Source: JAGVSZ01 sp019137045
GTDB lineage: Bacteria; Pseudomonadota; Gammaproteobacteria; Burkholderiales; SG8-39
NCBI GenBank assembly: GCA_046347635.1
Contig: JAXMFT010000002.1
Coordinates: 448,519 to 512,518 of the forward strand
Direction: 5' to 3'
Length of the DNA: 64,000 nt
Shown in pieces: positions 8,406-16,134 of the stretch; the stretch's first letter is position 1; each line of letters begins with the position of its first letter. A program made the translations under genes and the position numbers. Under the pieces are notes generated by a model, which ran no database searches, was not told the origin of the DNA, and saw only the letters and a list, made by a program, of their open reading frames with translations.

Positions 8406-10063
8406 GCGACCTCGTGACGATGCAGGTGATCCGCTACGGCCTCGAGCAGGTGGCCGACGAGATGGGCAACACGCTGGTGCGCACCGGCCGCTCGACCATC
8501 ATCACCGAGATCAAGGACATCTCGTGCGTGGTGACCGACGCGCGGGGCCAGACCGTGGCGCAGGCCCACCACACGCCCAGCCTGCTCGCCGGCTTCGAGA
8601 TCACGATGAAGGCGCTGGTGCGCGCCTATCCGCCCGACCGGCTGGCGCCGGGCGACGTGATCGTCACCAACGACCCCTACACCGGCGGCCAGCACATCAT
8701 GGACCTCTACGCCATCGCGCCCGCCTTCCACGCCGGCAGGCTGGTGGGGTTCGTGGGCAACATCACCCACCACTCCGACCTCGGCGGCGTCGCGGCGGGC
8801 GGCGTCGCGGGCGGCATCCGCGAGATCTATCTGGAAGGCCTGCGCCTGCCGATGGTGAAGCTGGTGAAGGCGGGCGCGGAGGACGCGGAGCTCTTCGCCG
8901 TCATCGCCAACCAGATCCGGGTGCCGGAGAAGACCCTGGGCGACATCCGCGCCCAGGTGAGCTCGCTCATGGTGGGCTGCGAACGGCTCGATCGGCTCTA
9001 CCGCCGCTGGGGCGCGGACACCATGGCCACCGCCCAGGCCGACCTGCTCGACTACTCGGAGCGGCGCATGCGCGCCGGCCTGAAGGCGCTTCCCTCCGGC
9101 ACCTACGTCGCCGAGGACTTCATCGACGACGACGGCGTCAACGACCGCCCGATCCGCATCGAGACGCGGATCACGATCGCGGGCGACGCGGTCACCGTCG
9201 ACCTGACCGGCTCCGATCCGCAGGCCGAGGGCAACACCAACTCGACCATCGCCAACACGCACGCCGCGGTCTACTACGCCCTCATCGCGCTGGTCGATCC
9301 CGGCGCGCCGCCCAACTCGGGCTGCTACCGCCCGATCGAGGTGCTGACGCGCGCGGGGTCGATCGTCCATCCCCGGCCGCCGGGCGCGGTGGCGGCGCGC
9401 ACCAATGCCTCGACCAAGATCGTCGAGGCGATGATGAAGGCCCTGGCGCCGGCCATCCCCGGTCGCGTCACCGCCGGGTCGCACGGGCAGATCAGCACCT
9501 GCGGCTTCGGCGGCCGCCACCCCGCGACCGGCGAGCCGTTCGTCTTCACCGACATCCAGGGCGGGGGCGCCGCGGCCCGGGCCACGAAAGACGGCGCCGA
9601 CGGCCAGGACTGCCACCTGCCGCGGTTCATGAACACGCCGGTCGAGGTGACCGAGCGGCAGTTTCCGGTGCGGATCGAGCGCTACGAGTTCATCGCCGAC
9701 AGCGGCGGCGCGGGCACCTGGCGGGGCGGGCTCGCGCTCCGGCGCGACATCCGGCTGCTCGCCGACCGGGTGAGCTTCGCGCGCTACGGCGACCGGCAGA
9801 AGATCGCGCCCTTCGGGCTGTGCGGCGGCCGGGACGGCGCGCGGGGCGAGTTCTGGCTCAATCCGGACACGCCGGGCGCGCGACGGCTCGCGTCGAAGGG
9901 GCTCGACACGCTCGCCCGCGGCGACCTGGTGAGCATCCGCCTGCCCGGCGCCGGCGGCTACGGCGATCCGGCGCAGCGCGACCGCGCCCTGGTGCGCCGC
10001 GACCTCGAGGACGAGAAAATCAGTCCGGAGGCGGCGCGGCGGGAGTACGGTTTCGACGCATGA
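8402..10063 (+). CDS. hyuB: Second hydantoinase/oxoprolinase subunit B (HyuB-like)
   Basis: 553 residues. It includes TNDPYTGGQHIMD around residues 90-100 and NITHHSDLGG near 120, typical HyuB signatures, and the C-terminal PGAGGYGDPAQRD end found in this family. GTG 8402 overlaps the hyuA2 stop as GTGA; the ATG at 8420 is an alternative start. The protein is expected to pair with the preceding HyuA. Its stop overlaps the ATG of the PyrK-like gene, which suggests that the HyuAB product or substrate is also handled by a flavin redox step. Confidence 0.9.
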   Translation: MSDLVTMQVIRYGLEQVADEMGNTLVRTGRSTIITEIKDISCVVTDARGQTVAQAHHTPSLLAGFEITMKALVRAYPPDRLAPGDVIVTNDPYTGGQHIMDLYAIAPAFHAGRLVGFVGNITHHSDLGGVAAGGVAGGIREIYLEGLRLPMVKLVKAGAEDAELFAVIANQIRVPEKTLGDIRAQVSSLMVGCERLDRLYRRWGADTMATAQADLLDYSERRMRAGLKALPSGTYVAEDFIDDDGVNDRPIRIETRITIAGDAVTVDLTGSDPQAEGNTNSTIANTHAAVYYALIALVDPGAPPNSGCYRPIEVLTRAGSIVHPRPPGAVAARTNASTKIVEAMMKALAPAIPGRVTAGSHGQISTCGFGGRHPATGEPFVFTDIQGGGAAARATKDGADGQDCHLPRFMNTPVEVTERQFPVRIERYEFIADSGGAGTWRGGLALRRDIRLLADRVSFARYGDRQKIAPFGLCGGRDGARGEFWLNPDTPGARRLASKGLDTLARGDLVSIRLPGAGGYGDPAQRDRALVRRDLEDEKISPEAARREYGFDA

Positions 10064-10911
10064 GCACCGCCCTTTCCAGCGCGGCGGCCGGAGCGGATCG
10101 GGCGGACGGGTTCCCGCTCGCCGAGGCGGTGTGCCCGGTGATCGCGCACGAGTGGGTGAACGATGCGTACAAGCACCTCGTCATCGAGGCCGGGCACGGG
10201 GCGGCGCGCGCGCGGCCCGGACAGTTCTTCCACCTCCTGTGCCCGGTGATCGGGGAGAACGCGCCGTTCTTCCGCCGCCCGATGAGCCTCTACCGGATCG
10301 ACGCGGCGCGCGGGCGGCTCGAGTTCCTCTACAAGGTCGTCGGCCGCGGCACGACCACGCTCGCCACCCTCGCGCCGGGCGATGCGCTGAACGTCTTCGG
10401 CCCGCTCGGGCGCGGGTTCGACTTCGCCGGCCGCGCGCGGCACATCGTGCAGGTGGCGCGCGGCGTCGGCCTCGCCACGCTCGCGCCAGTGGCGGAAGCG
10501 GCGGCCCGGTGCGGCATCCGCACCACCGCGATTCTGAGCGCGCGCAGCCGCGCCCACCTGATGTCGGTCGCGTCCCTGCGCGCGGCGGGCGCGGACGTCC
10601 TCACCGTGACCGACGAAGAGGGTACGAGCGAGGTCGGCGCCGTGGAGCGCCTCGTCCGCCGCGCGATCGCGGAGCGGGGCGGCGACTTCCTCGTCACGTG
10701 CGGCTCCAACCGCCTGCTGCAGATGCTGCAGCGCGTCGGGCGCGAACTCGGCGTCGCCGGCGAGGTGGCGCTCGAGCAGCACATGGGCTGCGGCAACGGC
10801 ATGTGCTTCGCGTGCGTGCGCGAGTTCCGCACGGCGCAGGGCGGCGTCGCCTACCGGCGAGTGTGCTGGGAAGGGCCGGTGTTCGATCTGCAGGAGGCGG
10901 TCTCATGGTAG
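10060..10911 (+). CDS. PyrK-like FAD/[2Fe-2S] electron-transfer subunit
   Basis: 283 residues. An FAD-binding ferredoxin-reductase fold is indicated by FRRPMSLYRID near residue 70 and an NAD-binding ARGVGLATLAP region near 130. At the C-terminus, MGCGNGMCFACVREF plus a later cysteine (VCWEGPVF) form the CX4CX2C...C [2Fe-2S] site of PyrK. PyrK normally passes electrons between NAD and the FMN of class 1B dihydroorotate dehydrogenase. Here it overlaps hyuB2 (ATGA) and the PyrD-like gene, so it more likely serves the catabolic operon than pyrimidine synthesis. Confidence 0.85.
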   Translation: MSTALSSAAAGADRADGFPLAEAVCPVIAHEWVNDAYKHLVIEAGHGAARARPGQFFHLLCPVIGENAPFFRRPMSLYRIDAARGRLEFLYKVVGRGTTTLATLAPGDALNVFGPLGRGFDFAGRARHIVQVARGVGLATLAPVAEAAARCGIRTTAILSARSRAHLMSVASLRAAGADVLTVTDEEGTSEVGAVERLVRRAIAERGGDFLVTCGSNRLLQMLQRVGRELGVAGEVALEQHMGCGNGMCFACVREFRTAQGGVAYRRVCWEGPVFDLQEAVSW

Positions 10912-11837
10912 ACATGACGGTGCGCATCGGCGCGCTCACGCTGAAGAACCCGGTCATGCCCGGCTCGGGCACGATGGGCGAGGGCCTCGCCCGGGTGATG
11001 GACCTCGGCCGGCTCGGCGCGATCGTGACCAAGACCATCACGCCCGAGCCGCGCGAGGGCTGCCCGCCGCCGCGGATGGTGGAGTACAAGGACGGCTCGC
11101 TGATGGCGATCGGCATCCCGTGCAAGGGGCCCGATCACTACGTCGACGAGATCCTGCCGCAATACCGCGCGTACCCCACGCCGGTCGTGTGCAGCGTCTC
11201 CGCGCCGACGGTCGACGCGTTCGGGCGGCTCGCCGCGAAGCTGAGCGTCGCCGGCGTCGCGGCGATCGAAGCGAACATCTCGTGCCCCAACCTCGAGCAG
11301 GACGGGCGCGCCTTCGGGATGGACGCCGAGGCGAGCGCGCGCGTCGTCCGGCGGCTGAAGGAATCCACCGACCGGCCGGTCTGGGCGAAGCTCACGCCGA
11401 ACGTCACCGACATCGCCGCCGTGGCGCGCGCGGTGGCGGCGGCGGGGGCCGACGCCGTCACCTGCGCCAACGGCATGCTCGGCATGGCGGTGGACGTCGA
11501 GAACTTCCAGCCGGCGCTCGGCAACGTCACCGGCGGGATGACCGGCCCGTGCACGCGGCCGGTGATCCTGCGCATGGCCTGGCAGGTGGCGCGCGCGGTG
11601 AAGATCCCGGTGATCGGCAGCGGCGGGGTCGCGTGCGCGCGCGACGCGCTCGAGTACCTGATGGTCGGCTGCGCGGCCGTGCAGGTCGGCACGATCAATT
11701 TCGTGCACCCGACCGCGATGCTGGGCGTCATCGACGGGATCGAGGCGTTCTGCCGGCGCAAGGGGATCGGCGCGGTGCGCGCGCTCACCGGCGCGATGCG
11801 CCCGCGGCAGGACTTCCGCGAGGACCAGGCGGCGTAG
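10905..11837 (+). CDS. PyrD-like FMN oxidoreductase (class 1B dihydroorotate dehydrogenase family)
   Basis: 310-residue TIM barrel. NISCPN (about residues 125-130) contains the catalytic-base cysteine of class 1B enzymes, and VIGSGGV and the GTINF region bind FMN phosphate. The loop that holds dihydroorotate in PyrD, normally N-A-I-G-L-Q-N-P-G, reads M-A-I-G-I-P-C-K-G here, losing the substrate asparagine. The following ANT/NT segment is CANGMLG. I infer oxidation of a different cyclic amide or dihydropyrimidine-like ring. It overlaps the PyrK-like gene by seven bases and is the last gene of the operon. Confidence 0.8.
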   Translation: MVDMTVRIGALTLKNPVMPGSGTMGEGLARVMDLGRLGAIVTKTITPEPREGCPPPRMVEYKDGSLMAIGIPCKGPDHYVDEILPQYRAYPTPVVCSVSAPTVDAFGRLAAKLSVAGVAAIEANISCPNLEQDGRAFGMDAEASARVVRRLKESTDRPVWAKLTPNVTDIAAVARAVAAAGADAVTCANGMLGMAVDVENFQPALGNVTGGMTGPCTRPVILRMAWQVARAVKIPVIGSGGVACARDALEYLMVGCAAVQVGTINFVHPTAMLGVIDGIEAFCRRKGIGAVRALTGAMRPRQDFREDQAA

Positions 11838-11842
11838 CGGTC

Positions 11843-11863
11843 CGGCCCGGAGCGGCCGGGCCG
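11843..11863 (+). terminator. GC hairpin after the PyrD-like gene
   Basis: CGGCCCGG and CCGGGCCG form a perfect 8-bp stem around a five-base loop, five bases after the stop codon. No T-run follows, so this is either a weak terminator or an mRNA-stabilising 3' hairpin. Confidence 0.4.
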
Positions 11864-11882
11864 CAACGGCGTCCCGCCGGCA

Positions 11883-11917
11883 TTGAACGGACCAAACGTA
11901 TACCGTATACTGAACAC
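11883..11917 (+). promoter_or_regulatory. Promoter with operator copy 3, probably leaderless
   Basis: TTGAAC (11883-11888), a 17-base spacer and TATACT (11906-11911) make a strong sigma-70 promoter. The -10 box lies in GTATACCGTATAC (11898-11910), and TGAACAC follows to 11917, matching the 20-base layout at 3246 and 3373. The predicted transcription start (about 11918-11920) coincides with the ATG at 11920, and there is no Shine-Dalgarno sequence. Confidence 0.7.
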
Positions 11918-11919
11918 AT

Positions 11920-13914
11920 ATGACCGACCAGAACCCGCTTCTCCGCGCGCCGGCCCGGCCGCTCCCGCGGCGCATCGCCGTGATCGGCGCGGGCACGATC
12001 GGCCCCGACATCGGCTACTACCTGAAGAGCGCGCTGCCCGCGCTCGAGCTCGTCCTGGTGGACGTGCGGCAGGAGGCGCTCGACCGCGCCCTCGCGCGGT
12101 TCGGCGAGTACGCGGGCAAGGCGGTGAAGCGCCGCAAGATGACCGAAGCGCAGGCCGCCGCGGTCACGCAGGGCGTGCGCGCCACCACCGACTACGAGGC
12201 GATCCGCGGCGCGGACTGGGTGCTGGAGGCGGCGACCGAGGACCTGGCGCTCAAGCGCAGGATCTTCGCGCAGGTCGAGGCGCTGGTCGCGCCCGACGCG
12301 CTCATCACGTCCAACACCAGCTCGCTGCCGGCGGCGCGCATCTTCGCCGGGCTCGCGCACCCGGGCCGCGCGACGGTGACGCACTTCTTCGCGCCCGCGT
12401 GGCGCAACCCGGTGGTCGAGGTGGTGCGCGCGCGCGCCGCCGACCCGGCGGTCGTCGAGTACCTGCGCTGGTTCTTCTGCGTCACCGGCAAGGTCCCGCT
12501 CGCCACCGAGGACGTCGAGTGCTTCATGCTCGACCGCGTCTTCGACAACTGGTGCAACGACGCGGCGCTGCGCCTGGACCGCGCGAGCGCCGCGCAGATC
12601 GACAGCGTGGCGAGCGAGTTCGTGCACGCCGGGCCGTTCTTCGTGCTCAACATGGCGCACGGCAACCCGATCATCACCGAGACGAACACCCTCCAGGCCG
12701 ACGTCGAAGGCGAGCACTACCGGCCGGCGCCGATCTTCAGGTCGGTGGCCACCTGGGCGACGGTCCCGATGGGCGGGAAGACGGAGGTGCCCGCCGCGGT
12801 CGCCGCGGCGGTGCGCGACCGGCTGCTCGGCGTGCTGTGGTCGCAGTCGGTGGACATCCTCGATCGAAGCATCGGGGAGGCGGCCGACCTCGACCTCGGG
12901 TGCCGGCTCGCGCTCGGCTTCCGCACGGGCCCGCTCGATCTCATGCGCCGCCTGGGCGACGCGGAGGTGAGCCGCGTGATGCAGCGCTTCGCCGCGGAGC
13001 GCCCCGGGATGCCGCAGCCCAAGCGCGCACCCGGCGAGTACCAGCGCTTCGAGCGCGGCGTGCTCGTGGACGAGCTCGATGGCGTGGTGGTGATCACGCT
13101 GCGCCGCCCCGAGGCGATGAACGCGCTGCACGACGAGCTGAACGACGAGATCCTCGCCGTCATCCGGCGGCGCGAGAGCGATCCGCAGGTGAAGGGGTTC
13201 GTGCTCGTCGGATACGGCCCGCGCGCCTTCTGCGCCGGGGCGGACATCGGGCGCTTTCCCTCGCTGCTCGGCGACGCGGCCGCCGCCGCGCAGTACTCGC
13301 GCGACTGCTCGCGGCTGCTCGTCCATCTCGACGCGATGCGCAAGCCGGTGGTCGCGGCGCTGAACGGCATGGCGCTCGGCGGGGGCTTCGAGCTCGCGCT
13401 GCGCTGCCACGCCCTGGTCGCGCAGCGCGGCGCTTGGCTGCAGCTCCCGGAGATCACGCTCGGCATCGCGCCCGGCATCGGCGCGATGGTGGTCCCCTAC
13501 CGGCGCTGGCCGCAGGCCGCGCCGCTCTTCCACGGCATGCTGCGGCGCGCCGAGCGCCTGGGCGTGGAGCAGGCGCACGAGGCCGGGATCGTGGCCGAGC
13601 TCGCCGAAGACTACCCGTCGCTCGTGCGCAAGGCGATCGCGCGGGTCCATGCGCTCGCCGGCGAGCCGCGGGCGACGCTCGACGGGCCGGTCGCGATCGC
13701 GCCGTTCGAGGACGCGGGCGCGACGGGCTACAGCCGCGCGGTCACGGCGATCATCGAGGAGGCGGTGGCGGCCGCGGCGCGGGCGCCGACGCTCGCCGCG
13801 GCGCTCGAGATCGGGTACGCGGCGTTCGGCCGCACGGCCTGCACCGCGGCGGCGCGGGAGGGGATCGGCGCCTTTCTCGAGCGGCGCAAGCCCGACTACG
13901 CGCAGACCGGCTGA
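11920..13914 (+). CDS. 3-hydroxyacyl-CoA dehydrogenase / enoyl-CoA hydratase fusion
   Basis: 664 residues in the order dehydrogenase then crotonase, the reverse of FadB and like the archaeal-type bifunctional proteins. Residues 11-20 hold the NAD fold (VIGAGTIGPDIG). THFFAPAWRNPVVEVV carries the dehydrogenase catalytic histidine and the acidic partner. From about residue 385 a crotonase domain follows, with FCAGADIG, GGGFELAL and LPEITLG, so both catalytic glutamates are present. It should hydrate an enoyl-CoA and oxidise the resulting 3-hydroxyacyl-CoA. It is the first gene of the operon that includes gntR, acyl-CoA dehydrogenase and mutase. Confidence 0.88.
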   Translation: MTDQNPLLRAPARPLPRRIAVIGAGTIGPDIGYYLKSALPALELVLVDVRQEALDRALARFGEYAGKAVKRRKMTEAQAAAVTQGVRATTDYEAIRGADWVLEAATEDLALKRRIFAQVEALVAPDALITSNTSSLPAARIFAGLAHPGRATVTHFFAPAWRNPVVEVVRARAADPAVVEYLRWFFCVTGKVPLATEDVECFMLDRVFDNWCNDAALRLDRASAAQIDSVASEFVHAGPFFVLNMAHGNPIITETNTLQADVEGEHYRPAPIFRSVATWATVPMGGKTEVPAAVAAAVRDRLLGVLWSQSVDILDRSIGEAADLDLGCRLALGFRTGPLDLMRRLGDAEVSRVMQRFAAERPGMPQPKRAPGEYQRFERGVLVDELDGVVVITLRRPEAMNALHDELNDEILAVIRRRESDPQVKGFVLVGYGPRAFCAGADIGRFPSLLGDAAAAAQYSRDCSRLLVHLDAMRKPVVAALNGMALGGGFELALRCHALVAQRGAWLQLPEITLGIAPGIGAMVVPYRRWPQAAPLFHGMLRRAERLGVEQAHEAGIVAELAEDYPSLVRKAIARVHALAGEPRATLDGPVAIAPFEDAGATGYSRAVTAIIEEAVAAAARAPTLAAALEIGYAAFGRTACTAAAREGIGAFLERRKPDYAQTG

Positions 13915-13924
13915 GGGGGAGCCC

Positions 13925-14593
13925 GTGATCGCGAAGCTGCAGGCGCTGGAGAGACCCGAGTCGCTCAGCGACCGCGTCTACGCGACCCTGCGCGAGTACC
14001 TGCGCGCCGGGCGCATCGCGGCCGGGCAGCCGCTGCAGGAAGCCGCGCTCGCCGCGCAGCTCGGCGTCTCGCGCACGCCGGTGCGCGAGGCGCTCGCGCG
14101 CCTCGCGACCGACGGCCTGGTGGTCGCCGAGGGGCGCAGCTTCACGCTGCCCGAGCTCTCGGTGGCCGACATCGAGGACATCTACGCCCTGCGCTTCCTG
14201 CTCGAGCCGGAGGCGCTGAGGCTCGCCGCCGCGAGCCGGCCCGACCGCGCCCGCCTCGCGCCGCTGCGCAGCGCGCTGGACGAAATGGCCGCGGCGCACG
14301 ACGCGGGCGACGGCGCCGCCTTCATGGAGGCGAACTATCGCTACCGCGACGCCTGGACCGCGCTGGTGCCGAATGCGCGGCTGGTGCGCGCGATCCAGCT
14401 CTACGCCGACCACGTGCGCTACCTGCGCGCCTTCACCCTCGACGACGAGGCGGTGCGCGCCGGCGTGCTCAAGCGCCTGAAGCAGCTCGGCGCGGCGCTC
14501 GCCGCCGGCGACGGCGAGGCGGCGGCGCAGGCGATGCGCGCGCACCTGGAGAGCGCCAAGCGCATCCTGCTCGAGATCACCGCGAGGCGCTGA
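13925..14593 (+). CDS. GntR family transcriptional regulator, FCD subfamily
   Basis: 222 residues. The N-terminal winged helix is diagnosed by LQEAALAAQLGVSRTPVREA (about residues 37-56), the standard GntR recognition region. The C-terminal helical FCD ligand domain starts around residue 85. GTG 13925 is preceded by GGGGGAG. FCD regulators bind organic acids or CoA-related ligands and usually repress adjacent catabolic genes. The GTATAC-containing operators at three promoters of this region fit the GT...AC half-sites of the family, so this protein is the best candidate for binding them. Confidence 0.88.
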   Translation: MIAKLQALERPESLSDRVYATLREYLRAGRIAAGQPLQEAALAAQLGVSRTPVREALARLATDGLVVAEGRSFTLPELSVADIEDIYALRFLLEPEALRLAAASRPDRARLAPLRSALDEMAAAHDAGDGAAFMEANYRYRDAWTALVPNARLVRAIQLYADHVRYLRAFTLDDEAVRAGVLKRLKQLGAALAAGDGEAAAQAMRAHLESAKRILLEITARR

Positions 14594-14594
14594 C

Positions 14595-15728
14595 ATGGAC
14601 TTCGAGCCGAGCCCCGAGCAGCGCCAGGTGCGCGCGGCGTTCGCGCGCTTCGCCGACGAGCGCGTCGCGCCGCAGGCGGCGGCGCTCGACGCGGCGCACG
14701 CGTTCCCGCGCGAGCTCTTCGCGGAGCTCGGGCGCCTCGGCTTCTTCGGCATCCGCTACCCGGAGGAGGTGGGCGGCTCGGGGCTCGACCTCGTCACGTT
14801 CTGCCTCGCGCTGGCGGAGATCGCGCGCGGCTCGATGTCGCTCGCGGGATGCGCCGCGATGCAGTCGCTGATGGGCACCAAGTTCCTGCACATGCTCGGC
14901 AACGCGGACGTGGTCGAGCGGCTGTTCAAGCCCGCGCTGCGCGGGGAGAAGATCGGCGCCATCTGCATGACCGAGCCGAACGCCGGCTCCGACCTCGACT
15001 CGATCGCCACGCGCGCGGACAAGGTCGACGGCGGGTACCGACTGAACGGGCAGAAGATCTGGGTCACCTCGGCGCCGGTGGCGGACTTCTTCACGGTGTT
15101 CGCGCGCGCGGGCGCGGAGCGCAAGCTCACGATCTTCCTGGTCGAGCGCGGGTTCGCCGGCCTGCACGTCGGCCGCGCGATCGAGAAGATGGGGGTGTGG
15201 GCGCTGACGACCTCCGAGCTCGCGCTCGACGACTGCTTCGTGCCCGACAGCCACCGCCTGTCCCGGGCCGAGGGCGACGGCGAGAGCCATCTGCGCAAGC
15301 TCCTCGCCGAGATCCGCATCATCACCGGCGCGATGGCGAACGGGGTGGCGCGCGCGGCGCTCGCCGAGGCGGTGCGCTACGCCGCCGAGCGCAAGCAGTT
15401 CGGCAAGCCGATCAACCGCTACCAGGCGATCCAGCACAAGCTCGCCGACATGGCGACCGGGCTGGAGGCGGCCGAGCGCCTGGTGCTGTACGCCGCCTGG
15501 CTCAAGGACGCCGACCGCCCGCACCACAAGGAGGCGGCGATGGCCAAGCTCTTCGCGAGCGAGACCGCGGCCTCGGTCTGCGACCAGGCGGCGCGGGTGC
15601 TCGCCTCCTACGGGTACGCGATGGAATACCCGGTGCAGCGCTACCTGCGCGACGTCCGCTTCACCCTGATCGGGGGCGGGACGAGCGAGATCCTGAAATT
15701 GATCATTGCTAAAGAAGTGTCGGGGTGA
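14595..15728 (+). CDS. Acyl-CoA dehydrogenase
   Basis: 377 residues with the FAD/substrate motifs CMTEPNAGSD (near residue 118) and KIWVTSAP, plus RKQFGKPINRYQAIQ. The C-terminal motif is IGGGTSEI with glycine at residue 361, where medium- and short-chain enzymes have the catalytic glutamate (YEGT). A glutamate at residue 239 in LLAEIRIITG aligns with the relocated base of isovaleryl-CoA dehydrogenase, suggesting a branched or bulky acyl-CoA substrate. It starts two bases after gntR and is followed by the mutase genes. Confidence 0.9.
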   Translation: MDFEPSPEQRQVRAAFARFADERVAPQAAALDAAHAFPRELFAELGRLGFFGIRYPEEVGGSGLDLVTFCLALAEIARGSMSLAGCAAMQSLMGTKFLHMLGNADVVERLFKPALRGEKIGAICMTEPNAGSDLDSIATRADKVDGGYRLNGQKIWVTSAPVADFFTVFARAGAERKLTIFLVERGFAGLHVGRAIEKMGVWALTTSELALDDCFVPDSHRLSRAEGDGESHLRKLLAEIRIITGAMANGVARAALAEAVRYAAERKQFGKPINRYQAIQHKLADMATGLEAAERLVLYAAWLKDADRPHHKEAAMAKLFASETAASVCDQAARVLASYGYAMEYPVQRYLRDVRFTLIGGGTSEILKLIIAKEVSG

Positions 15729-15738
15729 GCGAACGAAA

Positions 15739-16134
15739 ATGAGCGAGCGCAAGATTCGAGTGGTTCTCGCCAAGCCCGGCCTGGACGGCCACGACCAGGG
15801 GGCGAAGGTGGTCGTGCGCGCGCTGATGGACGCGGGCATGGAGGTGATCTACACCGGTCTGCGCCAGACGCCGGAGGCGGTGGCGCGCATCGCGCTCGAC
15901 GAGGACGCCGACGTGATCGCGCTCTCGTCGATGGCCGCCTCGCACCTGCCGTTCTGCGAGCGGCTGAAGCCGCTGCTCGAGCGCGCCGGGCTCGGCGACA
16001 AGCTGTGGGTGATCGGCGGCAACCTGCCGAAGCAGGACCACGCGCGCCTGCGCGAGCTGGGGTTCAGGGGCATCTTCCCGTCCAGCTCCAGGCTCGACGA
16101 CATCGTGCAGTTCATCCGGGAGAACGTGCCATGA
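15739..16134 (+). CDS. B12-binding small subunit of an acyl-CoA mutase
   Basis: 131 residues, a stand-alone cobalamin-binding domain. GLDGHDQG (residues 14-21) supplies the DXHXXG motif whose histidine replaces the lower axial base. SSMAASHLP and IGGNLPKQD are the following cobalamin-binding loops. ATG 15739 begins the compact domain; an upstream start at 15706 adds eleven residues that overlap the dehydrogenase gene. Its stop overlaps the ATG of the large subunit. Split subunits of this kind occur in isobutyryl-CoA and 2-hydroxyisobutyryl-CoA mutases and in archaeal methylmalonyl-CoA mutase. Confidence 0.9.
   Translation: MSERKIRVVLAKPGLDGHDQGAKVVVRALMDAGMEVIYTGLRQTPEAVARIALDEDADVIALSSMAASHLPFCERLKPLLERAGLGDKLWVIGGNLPKQDHARLRELGFRGIFPSSSRLDDIVQFIRENVP

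Noticed and set aside
10905..11837. Housekeeping pyrimidine-synthesis PyrD
   Set aside because: Substrate-loop residues differ and the gene is embedded in a catabolic operon.
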